From assembly GCA_050260095.1 (NCBI GenBank), contig JBLNBQ010000150.1, positions 1 through 30,685 of the forward strand: 30,685 nucleotides of DNA, written 5' to 3'. The number at the start of each line of letters is the position of its first letter. Within the stretch, counting starts at the first letter, position 1. Source of the DNA: JBLNBQ01 sp050260095. Its GTDB lineage: Bacteria > Bacillota > UBA5301 > DYFA01. Position numbers and translations under genes: made by a program. Below the pieces are notes generated by a model that saw nothing but the letters and a program-made list of their open reading frames with translations, was not told where the DNA came from and ran no database searches. Positions 1-9,667 of the stretch are shown here, piece after piece.

Positions 1-1
1 G

Positions 2-397
2 GCCGCCGGCGACCTGCTCGAAGGGGTGGCGTTCCTGCCGGCGCTGGGGCTGGTCCCTGCCGGGCAACCGGTCTTGAGCGAGGAGAACAGCGAAGGGCCG
101 GTGGCGGTGCCGGGCCGGCTGGCGGAAGGCGCCCAGTTCGCCCTGCGCATCGAAGGCGACAGCATGATCGAGGCCGGCATCGAAGACGGCGACTATGTCA
201 TTGTCCGCCGCCAGCCGACCGCCGAAAACGGGGAGATCGTGGTGGCCCGGGTCGAGGGCGGAGAGGTCACCTGCAAGCGCTTCGAGCGGCGGGAGCAGGG
301 GATCCGGCTGCTTCCGGCCAACCCGCGCTATAACCCGCTCGAGCCAGCCGAACTCGAACTCATCGGCGTGGTGAAGGCGGTGGTGAAGCGGGTATGA
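2..397 (+). CDS. lexA: LexA repressor, C-terminal part (cut by window edge)
   Basis: SOS-response repressor that cleaves itself when RecA filaments form. The reading frame is open from base 2, so the N-terminal winged-helix DNA-binding domain lies outside the window and the GTG at 26 is not a real start. Counting from that GTG codon, the Ala12-Gly13 pair in a PAGQP context is the autocleavage site, Ser46 in GDSM is the nucleophile and Lys84 in TCKRF is the general base, all in the family's usual order. The C-terminus ends in the normal VVKAVVKRV-type strand. It is therefore an intact S24 peptidase domain. The next gene downstream is convergent and about 380 bases away. Confidence 0.93.
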   Translation, partial: AAGDLLEGVAFLPALGLVPAGQPVLSEENSEGPVAVPGRLAEGAQFALRIEGDSMIEAGIEDGDYVIVRRQPTAENGEIVVARVEGGEVTCKRFERREQGIRLLPANPRYNPLEPAELELIGVVKAVVKRV

Positions 398-776
398 GGA
401 GAGTGCCGGGCTGGCTCCCGCTTCCTTTCACTTCTTCGGGGGGGATCGTGCCCCGGGTTGCGACGGGGCCGGTAGGAGCTTGAGCCAGCGGCCTTCCCTG
501 GGGTTCCCTGAGCGGGACGGACAGGGATGCAGGTGGGCTCCGCCGAAGCAGTCGGTGACGCCAAGGCGTCTACCCTGAGCCGGGAGATCATGGAGTCCGC
601 TCCGGTACCCATGCTCGCCGGTTTCGGCAGGAGGCTCGACCTGGCGCCCGATCTCCATCTCGATCTCAAGACGGGTCTCATCGTCAGAGGGGGTCTTGCG
701 GGGCGGGGACTCGTCTTCAGGTCGACCGACTATGTGCTCGGTCTCCGGCTGGTGGAGGACATCTGATTGCTCGCGC
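398..776. other. intergenic stretch without a supported gene
   Basis: This stretch lies between the convergent lexA and MFS genes. Open frames exist on both strands (for example 527-766 on plus), but none has a convincing ribosome binding site or a recognisable domain, and long open frames are expected by chance at this G+C. I see no clean terminator hairpin with a T tract either. Confidence 0.5.
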
Positions 777-2057
777 TTACCCCAGGTCTGCGGGTGGGCC
801 GGCGACGCCCTGCGCCGGGGCGGCGGGTCCGGACAGCTCCCCGTCGATGCGTCGCAGCACCGGATGGAAGTATGTCAGAATGGCCGCCAGGGCGGTGAAC
901 AGGCCGGCCGCCACGAACAGGGGCTGAAGCCCCCAGGCCTCCGCCGCCAGCCCGCCCAGGAAGGACCCGACCGGCATGGCGGCGGTGCTCAGGACCATCC
1001 GGAGCGCGAAGACCCTGGCGCGCAGGTGGTCGGGGACCAGCCGCTGGTAGAGCGTCACATAGACGATGTTGAAGAAAGGTCCTCCTGCTCCGTAGGCCAC
1101 GGCGAGCAACAGGGCGGTGGGGAAGCGGTGCGCGAGGCCCAGCGCCACCGTTCCCAGGCCCAGCACGGCCAGGGAGCCCAGAAGCGAGAGACGGCGCCAC
1201 GTGATCTCGCCGAAGAGCCCAGCCACCAGCGTCCCGGCGACGGCCCCGGCCGCGATGGCGGATTCGAGCATCCCCATCCCCGCCACCGTGGTGCCGAGCT
1301 GTTCGGTGGCGTACGGCAGGAACTGGGCGGAGATGGCCGCCTGCCCGGCGTTGGCCACGGCCAGGGCCCCGACCAGCCAGAGCAGCTCCTGGTGGTCCTG
1401 AAAGAACCGGTAGCCCTCGGCTAGGCGGCGCAGGAACGGTTCGCCCGGGTCGGAGAGCTGGTGGCGGATGGGCGAGCGCAGCAGCCAGACCGAGGTGGCG
1501 CTAGTGGCGAAGGAGGCGGCGTCGAGCAGAAGGGCCGGTCCGGGTCCGAATGCCTGCACGAAAGCGGCGCCCAGCGCCGGCCCGACGAGCGCCATGACGT
1601 TGCGACTGCCTTCGATGAGCGCGTTGGCCCTGGCCAGGCGCGCTTCCGGAACGATCTCGGGGATCACTGCCATCAGCACCGGGAAGAAGACCGCCTCCGC
1701 CGTGCCAACGACGAAGGCGAAGCCAAAGAGGTGCCAGACCTTAAGCAGGCCCGCGGCGTATAGGGCTGCGGGGGCGGCGAACGCCACCACTCTGGTCCAT
1801 TCGGCGGCCATGAGCAACCGCCGGCGGTCGACCCGGTCCAGCAGCGGCCCGCTGATCAGGCGAAAGAGCACCATCGGCAAAAAATGGCAGAGCCACAGAG
1901 TACCCATGGCCACCTTCGACCCAGTCAGGCGGTAGACCAGCACCGACTGAGCGGCGATGCCGAAGAAGTCCCCCAAGACGGAGACGGTCTGCCCGCAGAC
2001 GAGCAGCGAAAAACCGCCTTCGCGCAGCGGCGAAGGCAGGTACCGGCGCAGGTTCAT
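777..2057 (-). CDS. MFS transporter, EntS/MFS_3-like exporter
   Basis: Predicted 12-helix inner-membrane exporter of the major facilitator superfamily, 426 residues, close to the usual family length. The N-terminal half has the first helix around GQTVSVLGDFF and the loop 2-3 signature GPLLDRVDRRRLL (about residues 70-82), the MFS gate motif. The C-terminal half repeats the pattern and has VPDHLRARVFALR, typical of the EntS/MFS_3 group that exports siderophores, macrolides or similar small molecules. The substrate cannot be told from sequence. The ATG at 2057 is preceded by GAGGG, which overlaps the stop of the upstream nucleotidyltransferase gene 12 bases away, so the two are probably cotranscribed and coupled. 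Confidence 0.85.
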   Translation of the reverse strand: MNLRRYLPSPLREGGFSLLVCGQTVSVLGDFFGIAAQSVLVYRLTGSKVAMGTLWLCHFLPMVLFRLISGPLLDRVDRRRLLMAAEWTRVVAFAAPAALYAAGLLKVWHLFGFAFVVGTAEAVFFPVLMAVIPEIVPEARLARANALIEGSRNVMALVGPALGAAFVQAFGPGPALLLDAASFATSATSVWLLRSPIRHQLSDPGEPFLRRLAEGYRFFQDHQELLWLVGALAVANAGQAAISAQFLPYATEQLGTTVAGMGMLESAIAAGAVAGTLVAGLFGEITWRRLSLLGSLAVLGLGTVALGLAHRFPTALLLAVAYGAGGPFFNIVYVTLYQRLVPDHLRARVFALRMVLSTAAMPVGSFLGGLAAEAWGLQPLFVAAGLFTALAAILTYFHPVLRRIDGELSGPAAPAQGVAGPPADLG

Positions 2058-2069
2058 TCACGTATACCC

Positions 2070-2543
2070 TCAGTTCTCAGAGTCGCTATTCTCCGGCGAA
2101 GTGTACTCAGCTTCCTCGGGAAGAATCCACGCGCCTTTGACCCGGCGCAAGCCACGGCCCATCAGGGCCAGGAAGGACCGTCGTTCGGTCTCGAACCAGT
2201 CTTCGCCCAGGAGCGGAAGGCCTTTGTGGTAGGCCTCCAGGGCTGTTACGTGACCCTCTCGCAGCATGCGTCGGAACTCCTCCGGCGTGTAGCCGATTGC
2301 TTCCAACGGCACACCGGCCGATCTGAGTTCAGCCAGGAGCGCCAGCCGGCGGAAGAAATCGGACGGCAAGTCAGACGCGATCACCACAAGATCCAGGTCG
2401 CTGGCCTCACAGTAGGTTCCGTCGGCCACCGAGCCGGCCAGGATAACGCAGTCCGGCGCCAGACGATCCTGCACAGCTTGGCAAAAGGCTTCAAGCCCCT
2501 CTCGCCAGGCCGGGGAGAGCCCGGCGGGCCAGGAGATTCTCAT
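2070..2543 (-). CDS. MNT-type nucleotidyltransferase
   Basis: Minimal nucleotidyltransferase of 157 residues. It has the DNA polymerase beta-type signature: Gly37-Ser38 in GSVADGT, then SDLDL with Asp49 and Asp51 as metal ligands. In HEPN/MNT pairs the MNT partner can AMPylate the HEPN RNase and neutralise it; this is family knowledge. I chose the ATG at 2543 because it overlaps the stop of the upstream HEPN gene (ATGA), the classic coupling for this pair. An in-frame start at 2588 would add 15 residues. The MFS exporter follows 12 bases downstream. The third carboxylate of the family is not assignable with certainty. Confidence 0.8.
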   Translation of the reverse strand: MRISWPAGLSPAWREGLEAFCQAVQDRLAPDCVILAGSVADGTYCEASDLDLVVIASDLPSDFFRRLALLAELRSAGVPLEAIGYTPEEFRRMLREGHVTALEAYHKGLPLLGEDWFETERRSFLALMGRGLRRVKGAWILPEEAEYTSPENSDSEN

Positions 2544-2933
2544 CCCCGAATCTGCGTCTGGGCGAACTCCACCAGGTCTTTGGCGCAATTCAGCGCACCC
2601 TCCCCCATCGCCTGGGTGTAGTGCTCCGATGGCGTGCCGGCGGGTAGCGCGTCGGGGTAGCGGGACGGGATGTAGTGCAGATCCAACTGACGAGCCTCTT
2701 CCTGCAGTGCTGGCGGAACCACCAGGCCACGCGCTACCACTCGGTCAAGCAGCTCGCTGACCGAATACCCCCAGGGCGCCTCGTGCAGGAAGAACAGGAG
2801 CGCCTTGGCCGCTTGTCTCCGCCGCCTGTTGGGCGTAGAATGCGCACGCGTTGTATCGTTCGCCGGCCAGCAGCACGCGGCCCGTCTCCAGGTCGGCCTG
2901 CGCTTCCCTCAGCCACGTTTCGGCCCGGCTCAC
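2540..2933 (-). pseudogene. HEPN-domain protein with a frameshift
   Basis: The first part, from the GTG at 2933 behind a GGGGGG-rich ribosome binding site, reads SRAETWLREAQADLETGRVLL, then FYAQQAAE, the typical first half of a HEPN domain. That frame then runs into a nonsense tail. One base over, the normal continuation AAKALLFFLHEAPWGYS leads into the C-terminal half and stops at 2540. The shift lies within 2811-2818, where four bases stand where three are expected (one extra base). The product would be about 130 residues, a normal HEPN length. Either the gene is broken or the assembly has an indel. The partner MNT gene overlaps its stop, so the original pair was translationally coupled. 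Confidence 0.8.
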
Positions 2934-2979
2934 TCCGCTTCCCCCCGCTTCACGCCTTTACGTAAGGCTCATCATGGCA

Positions 2980-2985
2980 ATTATA
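2980..2985 (-). promoter_or_regulatory. candidate -10 box of the HEPN-MNT-MFS transcript
   Basis: A perfect TATAAT on the minus strand sits about 45 bases before the HEPN start. The matching -35 region (about 3003-3009) is poor (TTCCCT/TTTCCC), so this is a weak assignment. Confidence 0.45.
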
Positions 2986-3053
2986 GCGCCTGGCGCCCAC
3001 CGAGGGAAAGACCCGGGGCTCATTCTGTCCTTGAGCGCTTGATGGTGGGTGAC

Positions 3054-3082
3054 TTGCCGGGCGACCCCATCGGTGGTACAAT
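3054..3082 (+). promoter_or_regulatory. SigA-type promoter of the Mn riboswitch/exporter transcript
   Basis: TTGCCG at 3054-3059, a 17-base spacer and TACAAT at 3077-3082. Transcription should begin near 3089, just before the riboswitch aptamer. Confidence 0.7.
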
Positions 3083-3093
3083 CTTCTTGCTCC

Positions 3094-3215
3094 GCAGAGG
3101 GGAGTAGCTGCTCGGGTAGGGTCAACATAGTGGTCTGAAAAGACCTGGCTCTACCAGCCGATGAGGTTCAGCGAGACCTTTGCACCGACAATTCGGTGTG
3201 AAGGTCTCTTTTTTT
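3094..3215 (+). promoter_or_regulatory. yybP-ykoY manganese riboswitch with expression-platform terminator
   Basis: The hallmark aptamer strings are present: GGGGAGTAGC at 3099-3108 and CAGCGAGACCTTTGC at 3169-3183, as in Mn2+-sensing yybP-ykoY RNAs. The closing helix P1 can form between GCAGAGG (3094-3100) and CCTTTGC (3177-3183). The same 3' strand is the 5' arm of a terminator: 3173-3187 pairs with 3194-3208 over 15 base pairs, followed by seven T (3209-3215). P1 and terminator exclude each other, so metal binding should allow read-through (an ON switch). The controlled gene starts at 3246 and belongs to the Gdt1/MneA Mn exporter family, the expected target. Confidence 0.92.
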
Positions 3216-3245
3216 GACCTCGCACCCAAGAAGGAGGATTCGCTG

Positions 3246-3914
3246 TTGGACGCATTCTGGCTATCGTTCGGGATGATCTTTCTCGCCGAACTCGGAGACA
3301 AGACCCAGCTCGTTGCTCTGACCCTTGCCACCCGGTACAACGCCGGTGTCGTTTTGTCCGGCATCTTCTTCGCTACGCTCGCAGTCCACGTCTTCTCGGC
3401 TGGCATCGGGGGCCTCATGGGTGGACTGCTGCCGACCGACTGGATCAAATTCCTCGCAGGCGTCGCCTTTATCGGCTTCGGGGCCTGGACACTTCGGGGG
3501 GACAGCCTTGATGACGATGACAACGGCAAGGCCCGCCGGATCAGCTCGCCTTTCTGGCTGACCTTCGTAACCTTCTTCCTCGCCGAGCTTGGGGACAAGA
3601 CCATGCTCTCCACCGTCACTCTCGCCGCAACAAACTCCTTGATCCCGGTCTGGATAGGTTCGACGGTTGGGATGGTGCTCTCTGACGGCCTGGCAATCCT
3701 GGTCGGCAAGGCACTTGGAACCCGCCTCCCTGAGCGGGCCATCAAGGTTGGGGCGTCCTTGGTCTTCTTCGGCTTCGGTGCGTGGAGCATGATCCAGTGT
3801 GGCCTGAAGCTACCTGGTTGGGCTTGGGGTCTCGCCAGTCCGCTGGTGGTCGTTCTCCTCTGGGTCTTCTTGCACCCGATGAAGAAGGCCACGCCGGCGA
3901 AAAGCGAGGCGTGA
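3246..3914 (+). CDS. Gdt1/TMEM165 (UPF0016) family Mn2+ exporter
   Basis: Integral membrane exporter of 222 residues, with six or so helices in two homologous halves. Each half carries the family's ELGDKTQ/ELGDKT signature: AELGDKTQL near residue 16 and AELGDKTML near residue 115. These Asp/Glu-containing motifs form the cation path. In bacteria these proteins (MneA type) export Mn2+. I chose the TTG at 3246, 8 bases after AAGGAGG (3231-3237). Longer frames starting near 3180 would begin inside the riboswitch terminator and are excluded. The gene is controlled by the Mn riboswitch directly upstream, which supports Mn2+ rather than Ca2+ as substrate. Confidence 0.9.
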   Translation: MDAFWLSFGMIFLAELGDKTQLVALTLATRYNAGVVLSGIFFATLAVHVFSAGIGGLMGGLLPTDWIKFLAGVAFIGFGAWTLRGDSLDDDDNGKARRISSPFWLTFVTFFLAELGDKTMLSTVTLAATNSLIPVWIGSTVGMVLSDGLAILVGKALGTRLPERAIKVGASLVFFGFGAWSMIQCGLKLPGWAWGLASPLVVVLLWVFLHPMKKATPAKSEA

Positions 3915-3948
3915 AGAGATGCCCGATGTGGGATTGGGGTGACAGACG

Positions 3949-4068
3949 ATGAGATACCCCGTCATCGGCGGTATCATCTTCGCACTAGCCATTATCCAGT
4001 TCGTGATATGGCTCAACAGACGGTCATACGCCCCCAAGGACTCGTTCTGGCGGAAGGTAGGCAGCTAA
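3949..4068 (+). CDS. small single-helix membrane peptide (hypothetical)
   Basis: ATG at 3949 to TAA at 4068 gives 39 residues with a hydrophobic stretch VIGGIIFALAIIQFVIWL (about 5-22) followed by a basic/aromatic tail. It lies 34 bases after the Mn exporter, on the same strand, with only a weak GGGGTG upstream. It resembles the small one-helix peptides often found near transporters, but I recognise no family. A further 34-codon frame (TTG 4090 to TGA 4194) follows and is even less certain. Confidence 0.4.
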   Translation: MRYPVIGGIIFALAIIQFVIWLNRRSYAPKDSFWRKVGS

Positions 4069-4199
4069 CGACCTGAAGCCGCCGCTGATTTGAGAGAGAC
4101 GATAATCCGGAAGGAAGAGGCGACCCTTGCAGGCAACGGCTTCCGTTATCTAGTTGATGGAGCCGAAGTGTCCGACAAAGTGACAGCACAATGACGCAT

Positions 4200-4230
4200 G
4201 ACAGGACGGGGTAACCCCGTCCTGTCGTTT
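4200..4230 (+). terminator. rho-independent terminator after the Mn exporter unit
   Basis: GACAGGACGGGG (4200-4211) pairs perfectly with CCCCGTCCTGTC (4215-4226) around a three-base loop, followed by GTTT. The stem is strong and the T tract short. It separates the exporter unit from the acetyltransferase gene. Confidence 0.7.
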
Positions 4231-4309
4231 CCACCAAGCCGGTGTGGAGGAACGCTGTGAGCTTGGTGGAAATATGTGGATGTCAGTTTGCCGGGAGGTG
4301 CTCTCTACG

Positions 4310-4795
4310 ATGGATGTCACCATTCGCCCTGTACGACCGGAGGATCTCAGCGACCTGTACTCTCTGGCGCTCCAGCCGAAGGTGATCTCTGGAACGCTCT
4401 ACTCTCCCTCGACCCGCCTTTCCGATGTCCAGAAGCGGCTTGAAAACCTCGGCCCCAACGACCACAAGATGGTAGCTGAAGTCAACGGGAAGGTAGTCGG
4501 CGAAGCGCAACTGCGGGTGATGCCCGGCAAGCTGCGCCATGTGGGTGTCGTGGACGTTCTGGTGCATGACGAGTATCAAGGGCAGGGGATCGGGCGAGCA
4601 CTCATGACCACGCTGCTTGACTTGGCCGACAACTACCTCGGACTGCTTCGGGTTGAGCTGGAGGTTTGGGAGGACAACGCCCCGGCAATCCACCTATACG
4701 AGACTCTTGGCTTTCAGATCGAGGGGAGAAAGCGCAAAGCCCGGTTCCGGAACGGCGAGTACCTCGACATCTTGGTCATGGGCAGGGTGCAGTAA
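4310..4795 (+). CDS. GNAT-family N-acetyltransferase
   Basis: Acetyl-CoA-dependent acyltransferase of 161 residues. The N-terminus VTIRPVRPEDLSDLYSLAL is the family's beta1-alpha1. Motif A, VDVLVHDEYQGQGIGRALM, contains the pyrophosphate-binding Q-G-Q-G-I-G. Motif B is seen as NAPAIHLYETLGF. It resembles the YhhY/ribosomal-protein-acetyltransferase-like GNATs, but the acceptor is unknown. The ATG at 4310 has GGGAGGTG at 4293-4300. An upstream GTG at 4244 would add 22 residues unlike the family. Base composition is lower in G+C than in the flanking chromosome, as for its neighbours. Confidence 0.88.
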   Translation: MDVTIRPVRPEDLSDLYSLALQPKVISGTLYSPSTRLSDVQKRLENLGPNDHKMVAEVNGKVVGEAQLRVMPGKLRHVGVVDVLVHDEYQGQGIGRALMTTLLDLADNYLGLLRVELEVWEDNAPAIHLYETLGFQIEGRKRKARFRNGEYLDILVMGRVQ

Positions 4796-4822
4796 CAACT
4801 CCGCCGAGGACGGAGACGTTCA

Positions 4823-5170
4823 ATGATCCTTCATATCACGTCGTCAAGTGAGTGGCGGCAGGCCCAAGCGAAGGGAGAGTATTTCTCGAAGACGCTTGCC
4901 GCCGATGGATTCATCCATTGTTCCGCTCCCGAACAGGTCGTTGGAGTGACGGATGACCTGTTCCGTGGTAAGCACGGTCTCGTTCTCCTCTGCATCGACG
5001 AGAAGCGGCTCCGTGCCGAGGTCAAGTGGGAAGACCTTTACGACTGCGGAAAGGAATACCCTCATGTGTACGGCCCGATTAACCTCGATGCCGTCATCCG
5101 AGTTGTGGACTTCTCGCCGAACGAAGACGGCACAATTTCCTTGCCGGAGGATGCCCGGGCTGCCGTCTAG
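4823..5170 (+). CDS. DUF952 family protein
   Basis: Cytoplasmic protein of 115 residues matching the DUF952 pattern: ILHITSSSEW at the N-terminus, then DGFIHCSAPEQV with the conserved His-Cys, LVLLCID in the middle and PHVYGPINLDAVIRV near the end. The biochemical role of the family is not established, though the fold is related to RNA/ADP-ribose-handling folds. It starts 27 bases after the acetyltransferase stop and is probably cotranscribed with it. Confidence 0.85.
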   Translation: MILHITSSSEWRQAQAKGEYFSKTLAADGFIHCSAPEQVVGVTDDLFRGKHGLVLLCIDEKRLRAEVKWEDLYDCGKEYPHVYGPINLDAVIRVVDFSPNEDGTISLPEDARAAV

Positions 5171-5482
5171 CGTTTGGCCCCTTTCAAGAAGAATCGTTAA
5201 CCAAATGGCACGCATCTGACAGCCCAATGACCGGTTCTACCGTTTCTTTCTGCCAGTCATTCGCTCGTCATTTTCTAGCCATTTCCCGCTGTCACAAACG
5301 TCCGAGCAGGACTTTGAAACCGAAGAAAGGGTGCAGACTGTTGCCAATCTGCACCCTCAACGGCTGACGTATGGTTGGTCATCAACTACTTATCGGAAGC
5401 CGTTGCCTTGCAGGGTCGCTTCTCGTCTTCCTTCAAGGACTGTGGCACCGAACCTCCTGGCCGCTAAGACTGAGATGAAGGA
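5171..5482. other. convergent intergenic region
   Basis: Apart from the terminator at 5319-5356 I see no gene here. Open frames are short and lack ribosome binding sites. Confidence 0.6.
5319..5356 (-). terminator. terminator downstream of nhaC
   Basis: GGGTGCAGA (5329-5337) and TCTGCACCC (5348-5356) form a 9-bp stem with a 10-base loop. Read on the minus strand the stem is followed by TTTCTTCGG, so it best serves the nhaC transcript. It may also stop the convergent DUF952 message. Confidence 0.65.
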
Positions 5483-6895
5483 CTACCGGATGAGAAAGCC
5501 GACGGCAAGGTAGGCCACGGCCGAGACGCCCACGCCGACTAGGGCGTAAGGTAACTGCACGTTGACGTGCTCCATGAGCGGAATGCCCATGAGAGTAGCT
5601 GTCAGGATCGCCGTCTCCCCAAGGGGAGAGGCATTGTCGCCGATGATCCCGCCAGCGAACACCGCCCCGACCACAAGGGGCAAGTATGCTCCGGTTGCGT
5701 GAGCCAGAGTGAAAGCGATAGGAACGACCAGCGCCCAGGTGCCCCAGGCGGTGCCCATCGCATATCCGATCAGGGTAGCGCCGAGGTACAGGGCGACCGG
5801 CAAGAGCCAAGCCGGGACGGTCCTTCCAAGGGTAGAGGTCACGAAGTGGGCGAAGCCAAGGTCGCCGGCCGCAGCGGTGAGGCTCCACGAGAGTATCAAC
5901 ACCACGATTGGCGGCAGCATCTCACGGCCGCCTTCGAGCAGATGGATCTCCAGCTCATAGGCGGGGATCTTCTGCACCAGGTAGAGCACCCAACTGACGA
6001 ACAGCGCTAAGGCGCTCGCCAAGAAGATCGCCTCATCGGCCTTGGCGTACCGGATTGAGTTGAAGAACCCTCGGCCTGGCTGGTGCCCCGTCCACCAGAG
6101 CATGAACCCGGCCAGGAGGATGAGCGCCCCAAGCGGCACAACGAGATTCGTCAGCCTCGGGGGATATTCGTCGAAGCTGCCTTCCTCATGGGCCTCATGG
6201 GCGTGGTGCTCACCTTCACCGTCATCCTTTAGCTTTCTCGACAGATGCCAGAGCGGCCTCTTGCTGAAGGTGACGTACACCGTTATGAGCACCATCACGA
6301 CTGCAAAGAAGTTTAGGGGCACGCTTCGCAAGTACACGTCGTAGGCGGAAGCTGAGATGCCAGTCCTCCTGATCCCAGAGCTGATGAGGCCAACCATGTA
6401 CCCGAAATAGGTCGTCCCGAACGGGATGAGCGTGATGAGCAAGGATGAGGTGGCGTTCACCACGAACCCGAGTCTGGTCTTGTCGGTCTTGACCTTCTCG
6501 GTCAGCGGCTTGGTGATGGCACTCGTGGCGATGCCGTGGAAGCAGCAGTCGATGAAGGTGAGCGGAGTGGTCAGCCAGACGGCGTAAAGAACACCCCGTT
6601 CGCCCTTGACGTACTTGGCGATCCTGTTGGCGAGCGCCTTGATGCCGCCCGACATCCTTATGGTCTCAGTCAAGGCCCCGAAGATGAACAGGAACAGGAT
6701 GACCTGGACGTTCCCCCGGTCTGAAAGGGTGTCAGCCAGATACCGCAGGGCCGTAACGGCTCCCAGAAGCGGCGAGGGCTTTAGGAGCCAGCCAGCAGTC
6801 AGGAGTCCAGCGGCCAGCGATGGCACCACTCGCTTCGTCCAGACTGCCAGGATGATGGTCATGAGTGGCGGGATCACGGAAACGAAGTCAGGCAT
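5483..6895 (-). CDS. nhaC: NhaC-family Na+/H+ antiporter
   Basis: Polytopic inner-membrane antiporter of 470 residues with about 12 hydrophobic segments. The C-terminal half carries the NhaC/PF03553 signature GDNASPLGETAILTA, and the first half has TFIDCCFHGIATSA. A His/Glu-rich cytoplasmic loop (EGEHHAHEAHEEG) sits mid-protein and may sense pH or metal; that is inference. The ATG at 6895 is chosen because GGGAGG (6903-6908) lies 7 bases upstream. The longer frame from 7102 adds 69 hydrophilic residues and runs through a structured leader. Exchange of Na+ or Li+ for H+ is family knowledge. It may also carry malate/lactate like some relatives. Confidence 0.88.
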   Translation of the reverse strand: MPDFVSVIPPLMTIILAVWTKRVVPSLAAGLLTAGWLLKPSPLLGAVTALRYLADTLSDRGNVQVILFLFIFGALTETIRMSGGIKALANRIAKYVKGERGVLYAVWLTTPLTFIDCCFHGIATSAITKPLTEKVKTDKTRLGFVVNATSSLLITLIPFGTTYFGYMVGLISSGIRRTGISASAYDVYLRSVPLNFFAVVMVLITVYVTFSKRPLWHLSRKLKDDGEGEHHAHEAHEEGSFDEYPPRLTNLVVPLGALILLAGFMLWWTGHQPGRGFFNSIRYAKADEAIFLASALALFVSWVLYLVQKIPAYELEIHLLEGGREMLPPIVVLILSWSLTAAAGDLGFAHFVTSTLGRTVPAWLLPVALYLGATLIGYAMGTAWGTWALVVPIAFTLAHATGAYLPLVVGAVFAGGIIGDNASPLGETAILTATLMGIPLMEHVNVQLPYALVGVGVSAVAYLAVGFLIR

Positions 6896-6902
6896 CCAAT
6901 TG

Positions 6903-7027
6903 CCTCCCGGCACAAGAGCTGTAGGTAGTCTGCCCGAGAGGAGAGCACGATCGCCGGACCGGCCACCGGTTTGGGTGCTTCGGCTACGGTCCACAATCCT
7001 CCGGCGCAGGATACCCCGGGTCGTGCT
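6903..7027 (-). promoter_or_regulatory. structured 5' leader of nhaC with predicted RBS lock
   Basis: On the minus strand several perfect pairings line up: AGCACGA (7027-7021) with TCGTGCT (6950-6944); inside it ATCCT (7012-7008) with AGGAT (7000-6996), and GGACC (6992-6988) with GGTCC (6960-6956). Directly downstream CCTCTCGG (6941-6934) can pair over 8 positions with CCGGGAGG (6910-6903), which contains the nhaC ribosome binding site. The layout is that of a multistem aptamer followed by a translational switch. Known cation riboswitches control Na+/Li+ transporters, but I cannot match this RNA to a class by eye. Confidence 0.5.
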
Positions 7028-7062
7028 GCGGCTGGTAAGATGATCGAACCTCGAAGCGCAAG

Positions 7063-7089
7063 TAACGGGCCGGAATATCCGGCCCGCTA
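7063..7089 (-). terminator. inverted repeat after cadA, possible terminator
   Basis: CGGGCCGGA (7066-7074) and its complement TCCGGCCCG (7078-7086) form a perfect 9-bp stem with a 3-base loop; flanking GTA/TAC can extend it. On the minus strand it follows the cadA stop by about 50 bases but lacks a good T tract (TTACTTG), so termination efficiency is unclear. Confidence 0.4.
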
Positions 7090-7135
7090 CCTGTTTTTGC
7101 ACCGTCCACCGTCCGGGCGGTAGACCTGCTATGGG

Positions 7136-9268
<2,133 letters not shown>

Positions 9269-9292
9269 GTTATCTCCCCCCACGTTACTGCC

Positions 9293-9646
9293 TTAACGCT
9301 CTTCGGCGTAGTGCTCCTGGGCGACCCTCACGAGTTCCAAGACGTGTTCGTCGGCCAGGGAGTAGTAGACCATCTTACCCTCGCGTCGGTACTTGACCAG
9401 GTGCAGCATCTTCAACAGCCGCAGGTGGTGCGAGATGGCCGGAGTGCTGGTTTCGAGGATGTCAGCGAGGTCGCAGACACAAAGCTCCTCGAAAGACAAC
9501 AGGTAGAGGATCTTGGTGCGAGCCTCGTCAGATAGAGCGCCGAACAGCTCTGAGAGACCAGCAACTTCGTTTATCCGATCTTTCAGGAGAGTGATCTTCT
9601 CGGGGTGGGGGCTGTAACACCCGCACGAGTCCTTCTGTTCAGTCAA
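9293..9646 (-). CDS. cadC: CadC-type ArsR/SmtB metal sensor
   Basis: Winged-helix repressor of 117 residues that releases DNA on binding Cd/Pb/Zn. The alpha3 signature ELCVCDLA gives Cys56 and Cys58, and the N-terminal arm has Cys8 and Cys10 (CGC), matching the four-thiolate site of S. aureus CadC. The recognition helix is TSTPAISHHLRLLK. The TTG at 9646 is preceded 6 bases upstream by GGGAGGG; the longer frame to 9709 would start inside the likely operator. It lies directly upstream of cadA and probably represses both genes. Confidence 0.9.
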   Translation of the reverse strand: MTEQKDSCGCYSPHPEKITLLKDRINEVAGLSELFGALSDEARTKILYLLSFEELCVCDLADILETSTPAISHHLRLLKMLHLVKYRREGKMVYYSLADEHVLELVRVAQEHYAEER

Positions 9647-9667
9647 GTGACGCCCTCCCTTGTTGTC

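Noticed and set aside
527..766. 79-codon plus-strand frame after lexA
   Set aside because: No ribosome binding site, no recognisable fold beyond a very weak PRC-barrel-like ending, and overlapping open frames on the other strand; typical of chance frames at high G+C.
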